Origin: Verrucomicrobiota bacterium
Lineage (GTDB): Bacteria; Verrucomicrobiota; Verrucomicrobiia; Opitutales; Opitutaceae
Assembly (NCBI GenBank): GCA_023457715.1
Contig: JAEWKR010000107.1
Location: 1-64,000, forward strand
DNA: 64,000 nt
Direction of reading: 5' to 3'
Both the position numbers and the translations under genes were made by a program. This document shows positions 39,397 through 51,400 of this stretch, in pieces; the first letter of the stretch is position 1; each line of letters opens with the position of its first letter. The notes beneath the pieces are model-generated. The model was not told where the DNA came from and did not search any database. It worked only from the letters and a program-made list of their open reading frames with translations.

Positions 39397-42300
39397 ATGT
39401 GTCACGCTTTGCTGGCCTGGTTTCCGGGTTCCAAGTTGCTGACGGCGCGCCTCGCGCTGCGGCTCGTCCTGCTGATTCTCCCCGGTATCGCGGCCGCGGC
39501 GCCCACGGTCGCCCAAGGCCCGGTGAACGTCCTGGTGCCGGCAGGGCAGAATGCCACGTTTACGGTGGCGGCGACGGGGAGCGGGACGCTGACCTATCGC
39601 TGGCGGCGCAACGGGACCCCGTTGGTCGGCGCGACATCGAGCACCCTGGTGATTCCCCGCGCCCGGCGTGCGGATGCCGGGTTCTACAGCGTCGAGGTCA
39701 CCGATGCCACGGGTTCCGCCACCCCCGGTCCGGCGCGCCTCGAGGTTGCTCCGACCCGTTATCCAACCTTGCTGGCGCCGGACTTTTCCGAGCCCGTACA
39801 ATTCGAAACCACGGCACGCTACGAGGTGCGCGACATCGCGGTGCTGGCGGACGGTTCCTTTGTGGCGGTGGGCGATTTCAGCCGGGTGGGCGACGTGCGG
39901 CGGGCCAATGTGGTGAAGATCCGGGCAGACGGCCGCGTGGATGAGTCCTTCGTTCCGCCCCTCTTTGACGCCGACGTGAGAGCGGTGGCGGTGCTGCCCG
40001 ACGGCAAGATCCTGGTGGGGGGCGCCTTTCTTTGGGCGGGCCAGCACCGGCGTGCGCTCGTGGCGCGGCTCAACCCGGACGGCTCGCTCGACCAGGGGTT
40101 CAGGAGCGAGTTTGCCCCGGTCGGCGAGATCGTCGGGTTGTGGGCGGTCGGGGACGGTCAGATCCTGGCGGCCGGCTCCCTGCCGGGCGGCGCTGTCGTC
40201 CGTTTGCACGCGGATGGAGCGATCGATCGGTCGTACACGAGTGGATACGACAGCTATGCCGAGGCGGGGGTGATGCAGCCCGATGGCAAGCTCGTGCTGG
40301 TGGGGTACGACTGGCGCACCGGCACCTACCGCCTCCTGCGGGTGTTACCGTCGGGCGGGCTGGACCCATCCTTTGTTCCGCCCCCGGCCTCCGGCGGCGT
40401 GCAGTCCATGGCCGTTGACGCGAAGGGACGGATCTACCTCGCCGGCTATTTCTACTCCCTCGGCGGGGAATCCTTTGACGGACTGGCGCGGGTCGGAGCG
40501 ACCGGAGCGCTGGATGCGACGTTCCGGCCGGAGTTGAAGCAAAGCTACGGCGGACCGGGCTTCGGCTCCGGGGTCGAGGTGCAGCCGGATGGCCGGATCC
40601 TCATCGGTGGAGCCTTCGAAACGGTGAACGGGGTGTCGCGATCGGGGATGGCGCGTTTGTTGGAAGATGGACGGGTCGATCCGAATTTCGAACCACCCGC
40701 CCTCGCTGGCCCTCGCATGGCGTCCGCGTTTGCCGTCCTGCCCGGAGGCATGCTGGCGGTGGGGCGTACCTTGAATTCCGCCGGAGTTGTTCCGCCGGAG
40801 GTCGGTCTCTTTCGGGTGCGGACGACGGGCGCGCCTGATTTGCAGTCTTTCTTTATGCTCCGAGGCAAGAGTCGGGTGACCCACGTGGCGACGTTGACCA
40901 CCGGCAAGCATCTCGTGACCGGCGGCTTCACCCACGTGAACGGCAAGGAAAAGCGGGGGCTGGCTCGCTTGAACGAAGACTTGTCGGTTGATGACGCGTT
41001 CAGCTCCGGTAGCACGATGTACGAAGGAAACTTCCTGGCTGCGCTCCCGAATGGCGGGTTTGCGCTGCTCGGTTACGGCACTGTCCCGTTCGGTGGGGGC
41101 TACATGTCGGAGGGCCCGGGCCTCTACCTGTTCGACCAGGCCGGCGCCGTGGTAGCCCGGCCCACGCTGCCGGCCGCTGCCGTCTTCGAGGCCCTGGCCG
41201 TGGGGCCAGAGGGCCAGATCGCCATTGCGGGACGCACGAACGAAAACAGCGGGCACGTCACGGTGGTCACCTCGTCGGGCGCACTGTCCTGGATGGCATT
41301 GAGCCTGAATCAGCCGGCCGAGAGCCTGGCCTTTCAAGACGACGGGAAACTTTTGGCTGGCGGGTGGTTCACGTCCGTCGGCGGCGTCGCTCGAAGGTAT
41401 CTGGCCCGCTTCAATGGCGACGGCACCCTGGATGCCGGGTTCATGGTTTCGGATCTGTACGGCGCCGTGCATGCGATCGCTCCCTTGCGGGACGGCCGAA
41501 TCCTGCTGGGAACGAATGGGATCATCCGGGTGATGGGCGATGGTGCCCGCGACGCGACCTGGCAGCAGCGCACATCCAACGGGGTCTACGGTCTCTGGCC
41601 GCAGGAAGACGGGCGCGTTATGGCCGCCGTGCTGTCCTATGCGAATCCGCAGCAGGGTACTCTGCAGCGCTATCTTGAGGACGGTGGCATCGATGCAACG
41701 TTGGTCGCGGCGGGCCCGACGACCGTCCAGGGCCGGCCTTCGCTCGTCATGCGCGATAACGGGGAACTCCTGGCCACCGGACTGATTGCGGACGGAGGCC
41801 TGTATCTCGGCCGTCACGCCTCGGCCCCCGTCATCCAAACCCAGCCGCAATCCACCACCGCCCCCGTCGGGGCCAGTCGAACCTTTACGGTCGCTGTGAC
41901 CAGCTCCCTTGGGGTGTCATACCAATGGTACTTCAATGGTGAGCCCATCGTCGGGGCGACCGGGCCGACGCACACCGTCACGAACTTCCGGGCCGGAGAC
42001 GCGGGGACCTACCAGGTGCGGATCACAAGTGACTTCGGGACCGCCACGAGTCAGGCAGTGACGCTGGATGCTCCGCGAGACCCGCGCGGCCATTTGTCGA
42101 ATGTCTCCGTCCGCACCGCGATTAGTGCGAGCACTGGTCCGGTGATCGTGGGCTTCGCGCTCGGCGGCAAGGACACGGCGGGAGACACGACGATTCTGGC
42201 CCGCGGCATCGGCCCCACGCTGCTCAGCTATGGCCTGGCGAACGCGCTCCCGGACCCCCGGGTCGAGGCGTATGACGTCACCGGCTTGAAGATCGACGAG

Positions 42301-42918
42301 AACGACGACTGGCGCGGCGTGTTCGACTTCGCCACAGTCGGCGCCTTCGCCCTGGCCGGGCCCCTGCCGAAGGACGCGGCAATCTACAACCCCTACGCCC
42401 GCGCGGGCGCGCAGACGTTCCACGTGATTGCGAAACCCGCGACCAGCGGCGTCGTCCTGGCCGAATTGTACGATGCGCGGCCCGTGTCCCAGTTCACCAC
42501 CCTCGCTCCGCGGTTCGTCAACTGCTCGGCCCGGGCGCGGGTCGGAGCGGGCGACGATGCCCTCATCCTGGGCTTTGTCGTGACGGGTGACACGCCGGTG
42601 CGCTTGTTGGTCCGCGCGGCGGGTCCCGTCCTCGGGGCCGCTCCGTACCACGTGCCGGGCACCCTGGCTGATCCCGTGCTCGAGGTTTATGCGGGCCAGA
42701 CCAAGCGCGCGCAGAACGACGACTGGGGTGCCGAAGGGGCGGAGGCGACGATGGCGGGGACGTTCACGTCGGTCGGCGCGTTCGGTTTTCCCGCCGGCTC
42801 AAAGGATTCCGCCATCGTACTCACCCTGGAGCCCGGGGCTTATTCCGCCGTTGTGCGCGGAAAAAACGACACGTCGGGCGAAGCGCTGGTGGAACTGTAC
42901 GAGATCCCATCCGAGTAG
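39397..42918 (+). CDS. Giant exoprotein 1: Ig-like and delta-60 repeat protein
   Basis: A 1173-aa secreted protein. Signal peptide: ~12-36 (LTARLALRLVLLILPGIAAAA). An I-set/Ig-like domain (~38-115) opens PTVAQGPVNVLVPAGQNATF. From ~125 to ~800 come delta-60-type repeats with the pattern LPDGKILVGGAF / RLNPDGSLDQGF. A second Ig-like domain follows (~808-890). The end carries two copies of a module with the pattern SxRxxxGxxxxIxGFxxxG...ILARGIGPTL / LLVRAAGPVL...DPxxEVY...NDDWG. A start at ATG 39397 or GTG 39391 fits the signal peptide; TTG 39361 is also open. A surface or extracellular role is likely; no enzymatic motif is seen. Confidence 0.85.
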   Translation: MCHALLAWFPGSKLLTARLALRLVLLILPGIAAAAPTVAQGPVNVLVPAGQNATFTVAATGSGTLTYRWRRNGTPLVGATSSTLVIPRARRADAGFYSVEVTDATGSATPGPARLEVAPTRYPTLLAPDFSEPVQFETTARYEVRDIAVLADGSFVAVGDFSRVGDVRRANVVKIRADGRVDESFVPPLFDADVRAVAVLPDGKILVGGAFLWAGQHRRALVARLNPDGSLDQGFRSEFAPVGEIVGLWAVGDGQILAAGSLPGGAVVRLHADGAIDRSYTSGYDSYAEAGVMQPDGKLVLVGYDWRTGTYRLLRVLPSGGLDPSFVPPPASGGVQSMAVDAKGRIYLAGYFYSLGGESFDGLARVGATGALDATFRPELKQSYGGPGFGSGVEVQPDGRILIGGAFETVNGVSRSGMARLLEDGRVDPNFEPPALAGPRMASAFAVLPGGMLAVGRTLNSAGVVPPEVGLFRVRTTGAPDLQSFFMLRGKSRVTHVATLTTGKHLVTGGFTHVNGKEKRGLARLNEDLSVDDAFSSGSTMYEGNFLAALPNGGFALLGYGTVPFGGGYMSEGPGLYLFDQAGAVVARPTLPAAAVFEALAVGPEGQIAIAGRTNENSGHVTVVTSSGALSWMALSLNQPAESLAFQDDGKLLAGGWFTSVGGVARRYLARFNGDGTLDAGFMVSDLYGAVHAIAPLRDGRILLGTNGIIRVMGDGARDATWQQRTSNGVYGLWPQEDGRVMAAVLSYANPQQGTLQRYLEDGGIDATLVAAGPTTVQGRPSLVMRDNGELLATGLIADGGLYLGRHASAPVIQTQPQSTTAPVGASRTFTVAVTSSLGVSYQWYFNGEPIVGATGPTHTVTNFRAGDAGTYQVRITSDFGTATSQAVTLDAPRDPRGHLSNVSVRTAISASTGPVIVGFALGGKDTAGDTTILARGIGPTLLSYGLANALPDPRVEAYDVTGLKIDENDDWRGVFDFATVGAFALAGPLPKDAAIYNPYARAGAQTFHVIAKPATSGVVLAELYDARPVSQFTTLAPRFVNCSARARVGAGDDALILGFVVTGDTPVRLLVRAAGPVLGAAPYHVPGTLADPVLEVYAGQTKRAQNDDWGAEGAEATMAGTFTSVGAFGFPAGSKDSAIVLTLEPGAYSAVVRGKNDTSGEALVELYEIPSE

Positions 42919-42940
42919 GCAGCCGTTCAGCTGCGCGCGT

Positions 42941-42964
42941 CCGCGGTCACGGCAGTGACCGCGG
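42941..42964 (+). terminator. Perfect stem-loop after giant exoprotein 1
   Basis: CCGCGGTCAC-GGCA-GTGACCGCGG forms a perfect 10-bp stem with a 4-nt loop between the convergent exoprotein and GH43 genes. No T-run follows on either side, so it may be a factor-assisted or two-way terminator. Confidence 0.6.
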
Positions 42965-42999
42965 GATAAACCTGAAAGCGGGCGTTGCCGCTGCCCGGG

Positions 43000-45120
43000 T
43001 TACTCCGCTTCACGCCATGTGAACACGGACCCGTCCTTGCGGTCGGGGCGCGCGCCGGTGGACTCGGCGGAGTAGGGCTCGCCCGTCAGCGGGTCGAGGG
43101 CCACGTGGCGGTGATTTTTCAGCGCCAGGAGCATGCACTGGCCGCGCAGCATATCCTGCCATTGAAAGAGGCTGGCCTCGGTTTCCTGGGGCGCAATCCG
43201 CACATCGCCGGACAGGCCAAGACCGACCACCGTCACCCAACCCTTGCCATTGGCGGCTTCGAGCGCGACGCGGCCCTGGCCGCGATCGTGCACGCGGAAG
43301 CGGACGCTGGCGGTGGACGCTTCCTTGGAGTTGGGCCGCGCCCAATGGAGCATGCCATTGGGGTTCGCGAAGGCCAGGGTGCCGTTGGCGAGGTTGGTCA
43401 GCGTGATCACCTTCCCGAGCGGCAGATTTTTGGACCGATCGGCGTGCGGCTCGGAGACCTGGAAGTCGTCGAAGTCAGCCTGACCGCCGGGTTGGCCAGT
43501 GGTGCTGTACGCGAACAAGGTATAACGCACCCCCTGGAAGGTGCGCAGCTGATAGGGAAGTCGAATCTCGCTGCCGATCGCGCGGTAGGTCTTGCCGTCG
43601 GTGCTGTAACTCAAACGCGCGAGATCGGCATCGTAGTCGCCTTCGGCGCGGAGGGTGAGGCGCGCGGTCGTTAGCGGGTGCTCGAGCGTCTCGTTGGTGG
43701 CCTGGCTGTACCACCGCAGCACGGGTCCGGTGGCGGTCTGGGCGACGCCGATCCAGGCGCAAGGCATGTTGAGCAGCGCCAGGCCCGCAAGGTCGCCCGG
43801 TTTCAAGCCGCTCGCATCGAGTGCGACCGTGGCGGTGGATTCCGGGCCGATGACTCGTTGGGTGAGGGAGTTCTTCGCCGTGAGGAAATGACTGGCGGGG
43901 AGGGTGTGCAGGCGCAGGACGCCCGGCTTCTCGGTCAGCGACCAGCGGGTGTCATCGGGAACGTGGTTCCATTGCCAGACCGGCAGCAGGGCGGGCCCGG
44001 AGAAGTCCTCGTTCCGCTGATACGTCGGGCCGGGGGTGGCCCTGGCCGCCACGGCCGGCTTCACCCAGGTGCGGGGTGAACGTCCCAGATTGCCCGGCAA
44101 ACCGAAATAGGGCCAGCCCTCATGCCAGGTGACCGGCGAAAGGAAGATGGTTCGACCGACCGACTTGAAATCCATCATCGAATAGCCCCACCAGTCTCCA
44201 TTGGGCAGGTCGACGACGCCCCCCTGATGCAGGGGCACGGCGCCAAACTCGTTATCGCCGGGTTTGGAGATGTCGAACTTCATGGTGTCGCCAGGCGTGG
44301 CGCGGGGGCCGGCGATGTTCGCCCACCACCCGCGCTGCGTGCCCATCGTTTCCCGCGCGCTGATGACCACCGTTTCATAGGGACCTTCCGGGCGGTCGGC
44401 CCGGGCGCATTGCATCCGCCCGACGGGCGCGTAGTCGGCGCTGATGATGTAGTACTTCCCGCGGATCTTGTAGAAGTGGTGGCCCTCGCCCATGGCGCTG
44501 CCTTGCGGGATGATCACGCGCTCGGTGCCGTCGATGAAGCCGGTGAGGTCGGGCTTGAATTCGATCATCCGAACCTCGCCATAATTCCAGATGCCATAGA
44601 TGCGACCATCGTCGTCGAAGAGCACCGAGATATCGTGAATTCCGCGCTCGATCCGGCGGTGCTCCCAGGGACCGGCGGGATTGCGGCTCACGAAGATCTG
44701 CAGCCCATAGCCATTGACGTTCGAGAAGAGGTAGAACGTGCCCTGGTGGTACCGGATGCAAGGCGCCCAGATCCCCTGGCCGTACACGTCCTTGCCTTCC
44801 TCCAGCCGAAACGCCGGCCCCAGATCCAGGCGCGGAGTCGCGTAGCTCAGGAATTTCCAGTTCACGAGGTCCTTCGAATGGAGCACGACCAGACTCGGCA
44901 TCGCGTGCATCGTCGTGCCCGCGAGGTAGAAGTCCTCCCCGACGCGGATCACATCGGGATCCGAGAACTCGTCATAGAACAGTGGATTCGTGTAGGTGCC
45001 GTTGCCGTTGTCGGGCATCCAGGTGGTCGCGACGTCCGCGGCCCGGGACTGCGCGACGAACACGGGCGAGGCAACCAGCAGGCACGTTAACCACAGGCGG
45101 GGAAACAGGGGAGTGGCCAT
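43000..45120 (-). CDS. Secreted GH43 glycosidase (beta-xylosidase/arabinofuranosidase-like)
   Basis: A 706-aa enzyme with a signal peptide (MATPLFPRLWLTCLLVASPVFVAQS region). The N-terminal five-bladed GH43 propeller (~35-330) opens NPLFYDEFSDPDVIRVG with the catalytic base Asp. The transition-state Asp is in HDISVLFDDDG and the acid Glu in GEGHHFYK. A beta-sandwich of the xylosidase C-terminal type follows (~345-570: NEDFSGPALLPVWQWNH, LRLHTLPA). The last ~120 residues (GRVALEAANGKGWVTV ... LALKNHRHVALDPLTG) look like a fascin/beta-trefoil add-on. Its likely target is xylan or arabinan side chains in the periplasm or outside. It converges with giant exoprotein 1. Confidence 0.88.
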   Translation of the reverse strand: MATPLFPRLWLTCLLVASPVFVAQSRAADVATTWMPDNGNGTYTNPLFYDEFSDPDVIRVGEDFYLAGTTMHAMPSLVVLHSKDLVNWKFLSYATPRLDLGPAFRLEEGKDVYGQGIWAPCIRYHQGTFYLFSNVNGYGLQIFVSRNPAGPWEHRRIERGIHDISVLFDDDGRIYGIWNYGEVRMIEFKPDLTGFIDGTERVIIPQGSAMGEGHHFYKIRGKYYIISADYAPVGRMQCARADRPEGPYETVVISARETMGTQRGWWANIAGPRATPGDTMKFDISKPGDNEFGAVPLHQGGVVDLPNGDWWGYSMMDFKSVGRTIFLSPVTWHEGWPYFGLPGNLGRSPRTWVKPAVAARATPGPTYQRNEDFSGPALLPVWQWNHVPDDTRWSLTEKPGVLRLHTLPASHFLTAKNSLTQRVIGPESTATVALDASGLKPGDLAGLALLNMPCAWIGVAQTATGPVLRWYSQATNETLEHPLTTARLTLRAEGDYDADLARLSYSTDGKTYRAIGSEIRLPYQLRTFQGVRYTLFAYSTTGQPGGQADFDDFQVSEPHADRSKNLPLGKVITLTNLANGTLAFANPNGMLHWARPNSKEASTASVRFRVHDRGQGRVALEAANGKGWVTVVGLGLSGDVRIAPQETEASLFQWQDMLRGQCMLLALKNHRHVALDPLTGEPYSAESTGARPDRKDGSVFTWREAE

Positions 45121-45486
45121 CCGCGGACCCTAGATGCGATCATGGCCGTGGGCACGCCGCCGCCACGTGACCGTAATCTCCGGATCGCGGCGCTCTGGCG
45201 CGGGGACGGGGCCTCCGTGGTCTCTGTGTCGGAGCTCTGTGATCTCTGTAGCGAAGAGCGCCAGCGATTCGACACCTGACCTCCAATGCCCCGACCCATC
45301 CTCGCCCGGGCCGCGCGCGTGGGAGCCTGGCCTGCCGCCAACCCGGGCCCAAAAACATAAGTTGCCGTTATGCAGCCTGACGGGTGACTTTCTTTGCAGA
45401 CGCCAAAACCGTGTGGGCTTGCAGTGACAGCGCGCCTGGCTGGTGAATTCGCCCGCCTTCCAGGGCTCTAGCCTCCGACGGCGCGC
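45121..45486. repeat. 366-bp intergenic region with repeat fragments
   Basis: A divergent gap before giant exoprotein 2. It contains a fragment of the dispersed element in reverse orientation (45211-45252: CCTCCGTGGTCTCTGTGTC, GGAGCTCTGTGATCTCTGTA). It also contains the GTAGCGAAGAGCGCCAGCGATTCG motif (45248-45271) shared with 15358-15382. The rest, including the likely promoter region before 45487, shows no clear signal. Confidence 0.65.
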
Positions 45487-48400
45487 ATGAACTTTTTCCG
45501 TCCTTGGCTGCCCCGTCTGCTGGCTGCGATCATCCTGCTAGCCGTCGTGTTTGCTGCGCTCCGTTCCCCGCGCTCTGAACCGCTGCCGACGACGGCAGGA
45601 CGCGCATCCCCGGTTGCCGCGGTCCCCCCTCCGCCGCTCTCGCATGGAGTCCACGCGTTGCAAGTCCCGTTGCGCACGCCCACCGTCGCGCCTCACGTAT
45701 CCGTCAGGGAATTGCAGTTGGCCGACTTGGAGGCAGGCTCCGCACTCCACCGACAGGTGGCCGCCCTGGAGCCGGCCGCGCGGAGTAACGCGCTGCGACG
45801 TCTCAGCCGGTTGATGGCGACGGCGACTGACCCGGAATCGCTCCGGGTCGATCCGCGCGGTGGCGTGTACTTCGTCTGTCGGGCGTTGCCGGTGGAGGGG
45901 CGGGAAAACCGGCGGGAGCGGGCGCAAAGCATTGGGGCGGCGGTGCCGATTGCGAACGTACCGGTCCGGCACAGTTTGCCCGGGGCGACGAAGGTCCTGT
46001 TTCTTGATTTTAACGGCCACGTCGTAACCGGCACGGCTTGGAACACCGCACAGGCCACCAGCTGGAACTGCCTGCCGTACGACACGGACGGCGACCGTAC
46101 GACGTTTTCGGACACAGAGCAGTCGGCGATTCTCGAAATCTGGCGCCGGGTGGCGGAGGATTATGCCCCATTTGACGTCGATGTTACGACCGAAGAGCCT
46201 GCCCAGTTAACCCCGCAGGTTGCGCGCGCATTGATCACGCTGACGGTGGATGCGCAAGGGCAGCCTCTACCCGAGAACACTGGCGGCGGTGTCGCGTACG
46301 CCGATGTGTTTGGCGATCCTGAGTTCGCCACACGCTACTCCCCCGCCTTCATCTACGCCGATAACCTGGCCGGCGGGGCGGCGGCGCCAATCGCTGAGGC
46401 GGCCTCCCATGAGCTTGGCCATCTCTTTGGCCTGTCGCACGACGGCACCGCGACTGCCCCCTATTACGATGGCCATGGCAGTGGCGCGCTGTCCTGGGGT
46501 GCGATCATGGGCGCTGCGTACCATCGCAACGTGTCACAATGGTCACGGGGCGAATACTTCGGTGCCAACAACACCGAAGATGATCTGACCATCATCGCCA
46601 GCCATCTTGGTTACCGGCCAGATGATGCGGGAGCCGGCGTTTCCGACGCCCGCGCGCTGGCGATTGGACCGACGGGGGAGTTCTCCCACGCGGCAGTCAT
46701 TGCTCACCCCGGCGACGCCGATGTTTTCGCGTTCGCCACCGCAGCCGGTTCGATCACCCTCCAAGCTACCCCTTACTCGGAGAGTTCGGACACGGCGGGC
46801 ACGAACCTCGACGCCGCGCTTGATATCCTCGACGGCACCGGCGCGGTGGTCGCATCGAGCAACCCGACTGACGGCACCTCTGCCTCGGTCACCTTCACCG
46901 CCGCGACTGGCATGTACTATGCGCGTATCACGGGGGTTGGCGCGGGTACTCCGCTGGCGAATCCGCCTATCGGCTACACCGCGTACGGCTCGCTCGGTTC
47001 ATTCACGTTTTCAGGGTTGGTCAACGTCGCCGCGCCCGGGATCGCGGCCCAGCCCCAATCGGAGGTGCTGGGCACGGGAGAGGTGGCTGTCCTGTCGGTT
47101 AATGCCACGGGCGGCCCATTGTCCTACCAGTGGCTGCGCGACGGGAATCCGATCGCCGGGGCAACCGATTCGCGGCTGCGCGTTGACGCGACCCAACCTG
47201 GCTCCTACCGGGTGGCGGTCACCAACCCCGCCGGTACCGTTTTGTCCAATCCCGCGGTGATCACGACCGTCGCCGAGACCGTGACTGCCCTGGCGTTGCA
47301 AACCGTGGCCGGCACTGCGCCCGGGCATGCCGACGCCACGGGTGGTAATGCGCGATTTCATGAACCGCGGTCGGTGGCCCTTGGCAGCGATGGCACCCTG
47401 TATGTGGCTGACGCGCAGAATCACGTTGTTCGTAAAGTGACGAGCACCGGAATCGTGACCACCTTGGCCGGCATGCCCGGCGAGCGCGGTTTCGTCGATG
47501 GAACGGCCATGAATGCGCGGTTTCACACTCCCGCCGATCTGGCCGTCGACGCACAAGGCAACGTTTACGTTTCCGATTCGGGCAATCAGGCGATCCGCAT
47601 GGTGTCGCCCTCGGGCGTCACGACCACCATACCGATCCCCCAAAGCGAATTTGTGAGCGGCTTTGGCATCGCAGTTGACGGCGAGGGCAGCCTGTATGTG
47701 GCGGACAGCTACTACTGCACCGTAGTGAAGCGGACCAGTGCCGGCGTTGTAACCACCCTGGCCGGGCAGAAGACGAACCGTGGCTTTGCCGACGGTCCCG
47801 GAAACGAGGCCATCTTTAATTTTTCAAACGCAGGGCAAATCGGCTGGGATGGAAATGGCGGACTGCTGGTGGCTGACAGCGCGAATGGCCGAATTCGGCG
47901 CATCGGCATGGACGGAACGGTCTCGACGGTCGTGGCAAACCTGACCTTTCCGACCGGCGTGTGCAGCGATGGACACGGTGGCCTGTACGTCGCCGACACC
48001 TTCGTCGACAAGGTCATTCATATCGCCGCTGACGGAGCGCGGACGGCATTCGGGGGGCCTGCTGCCGGTAGCGTGGACGGGACGGCGACCGCAGCGCGGT
48101 TCAACCAGCCTGGCGGCCTCGCCGCAGATGCAGCGGGAAACTGCTACGTTGCCGATGTGAAGAATTCCACCGTGCGAAAGATCACGGGGGCCGGGTCCGT
48201 GTCGACGCTCGCGGGCCGCCCGGTCTCCGGCTTCGACAACGGGCCTTCTCCGGGCGCCCAGTTCGGCGATCCGCTCGGAGTCGCGGTCGACGCGGCTGGG
48301 GCCGTGTATGTCGCCGATCGGACGAACAACTCGATCCGGCGCTTGGACGGCGGTCTGGTGTTGTCGACGTACGCTGGGATTCCCGACGGATTGGTTGGCC

Positions 48401-51400
48401 ACGCGAATGGGCCAGGGGCGGAGGCCAGGTTTTACTGGCCGTTCAACGTCACCGCGGACGCGAATGGCAATATCTTTGTCGCCGAGCCACAGATGAATCT
48501 TGTCCGGCGGATCGCCACGGGTGGCATTGTCACAACTTTGGCGGGTTTTGCCGCCGAGATTCCCACCATCGTCGGTGGTCTGGCGCCCGGTGGCAGCGCA
48601 GATGGCGCGGGGCAAGATGCGCGGTTTTATGGTCCCTTTGCGGTCGCGTGCGATCGCCATGGCAACGTGTTCGTCGCGGATTCAGGGAACCACACGATTC
48701 GCCGGATCACCCCGCAGGGGGTGGTGTCGACGCTGGCGGGCTCGGCGCTGGAAATTGGCTCGGCGGATGGAGTGGGGGCAGCCGCCCGGTTCAAGTCCCC
48801 GAGTGCAATCGCGGTCAGTGACACAGGGGATGTGTACGTCGCCGATGGCTATGCCCTCGTCCGGCGTATCAGTCCGGACGGGCGGGTAGTGACGGTGGCC
48901 GGGTCGCCCAGCGCTAACGGGCTCGTCGACGGCGTTGGCGCGGATGCCCGCTTTTCCGCCCCGTACGGCCTCGCGATTGATGCGCGCGGCGTCGTCTATG
49001 TCAGTGACACCGCCAATCACGCCATCCGGGCCATTTCGCCGAACGGCGCTGTGACCACCGTGGCGGGGGATGCATATGCGCCTGGCTTGCGCGATGGGGT
49101 GGGAGGCGCCGCCCGGCTTCGTGAACCGTACGGCATTGCAGTGGGCGGGGACGGCCAGCTTTGGATCGCCGATCGCGGCAACGGGGTGATTCGGCGGGCA
49201 GAGCGGATCACCGTGTCCAGAATCATCGATCAGATGGCCAATGCCGGCGGTTCGGCCACGTTCACCGTGGTCTCCCCGTATCCGGGGACGACCTACCAAT
49301 GGCTCCGCAACGGTGTCGCGATTCCGGGGCAGACCTCGTCGAGCATCACGCTGTCCCCGCTTACAGAGGGCATGGCCGGATCGTACCAGGTGAGGGTGAA
49401 CACCCCTCGCGGGGAGATCCTCACGAATCCGGCAACACTCACGGTGCGAATGCCGCCCACGATTGTATCCGGGCTGGGCGCGATGGCGGCCACGGAAGGT
49501 AATCAGGTGATGATGTCCGTGCAGGCCACGGGCGCGCCGCCGCTGAGTTACGAGTGGACGTGCAACGGTGTTCCCATCGCGGGCGCCAGCGGTCCCGAAT
49601 TGGTGAGAGCAAACCTCGAGCGTCAGGACGCAGGAACCTATGCCGTGATCGTCCGCAACCCCGCGGGCTCCGCGACGAGCATGGGGCAGCTGGACGTCAC
49701 CGCTGCCCCGACTGGACTCCGCTTTGTGCGCCAGCCGGCTTCGCAGGTTGTCACCCAAGGCGCCGGATTCGCACTCTCGGTCGCTGCGTCGGATCCATCA
49801 GCGGTGTATCAATGGCTGCTGAATGGCCTGCCTATCCCCGGTGCCGACGGTTCGATATACACGGTGCCGGAGGCGGGCATTACCGGGTCCTTCGACTATC
49901 GGGTTCAGGTCACGAATGAGCACGGGTCGAACCTTTCCGACGTCGCACGGGTGACTATTCTCCGGCGGCCCAGTTATATTTTCGCCACCCTCGCGGGAGG
50001 AACGCTCGGGTACGCCGACGGCCGCGGCGCGCAGGCCCGGTTCCGATATCCCTCGAGCGTGGCGCCCGACGGCATTGGCAACGTTTATGTGGCCGACGAA
50101 AACTCAATCCGAAAGGTATCGGCCGACGGCGAAGTGACCACGCTAGCTGGCGGGTCCGTGGGACCCGCTGATGGCCTGGGTAAGGCCGCTCAATTCAATA
50201 GTCCGGCCGGCGTGTTGCTTCACGGAACCGTTCTTTATGTGAGCGACACCTATAACAGTCTGCTCCGCAAGGTCACTTTGGACGGCATGGTCACGACGTG
50301 GGCCGGGCTCCATCCCGAGATGGGCCTCACCGATGGGGTCGGGGCTGCCGCCCGCTTCCGGATGCCCTCAGCCATCGCCTTCGCCACCGACGGGAGTGCA
50401 TTCGTGGCCGATGCGGAAAATCATTCGATCCGTCGGATCACCCCTGCGGGCGAGGTCGCCACCGTCGCCGGCTCGACATCGTTGGGCGCCGCAAACGGCC
50501 CCTATGCCGAAGCGCGGTTCAATCGACCGACAGGCATCGTGCGCCTCCCTTCAGGGGACTTCGTCGTTTCCGAGTTCGGCAATCACCAACTCCGGGTTCT
50601 CCGCACCAATGGCACGGTGGCCACGCTGGCGGGGTCGGCGGGCGTCGTGGGCGATGCGGACGGCAGCGGCGCCGAGGCGCGTTTTTTCTATCCGTCCGGC
50701 TTGGCCCTCGATAGTCAGAGCAACGTCTTGGTCGCCGACTACGGCAATAATCGCATCCGGCGCGTGACCGCTGCCGGGGTAGTCACGACATTGGCAGGTC
50801 GCTATCAGAGGCACACGGATGGCACGGATGATGTCGCCGAGTTCAGAAGCCCGCGCGGCGTCGCTATGGATCCGACGGGCAACGTGTACGTAGCCGACAC
50901 CTACAATCATGCGGTTCGGGTCGGCCGGCCGGTCCGGCCAGTCACCCTTGCTACGGCCCCGACGAACCTGGGCGGGACCATTACCCTATCCACGGGGCCG
51001 TCGATTCCCGGCGCGGCGTACGAGTGGTGGCACGATGGGCAGCGCATTGCGGGAGCCGCCGGCCCGACGCTCGCCATTGGGAGCGTTACGGCGGCCGATG
51101 CGGGACTCTACAGTGTGACTGTGACGCACGCTGATTGGACACAGACGAGCGTCGTCGTCGCGCACATCATCCTCCCACCGGTGATCACAGCCGAACCGGT
51201 GGACCAGGACGTCTGGCGGGGAGGTGCCGCCAGTTTTGCGGTCAATGCGACCGGCGAGGGCCTGAGCTACCAGTGGCAGAAGGGCGGCGAGAACATCCCG
51301 GATGCGACCGGAGCCGTGTACACCGTCGCGAGCGCGACGCCAGCTGAGGTTGGCTCGTATCGCTGCGTGGTCGCCAACTCCGCCGGTGAAGTCGTCAGTG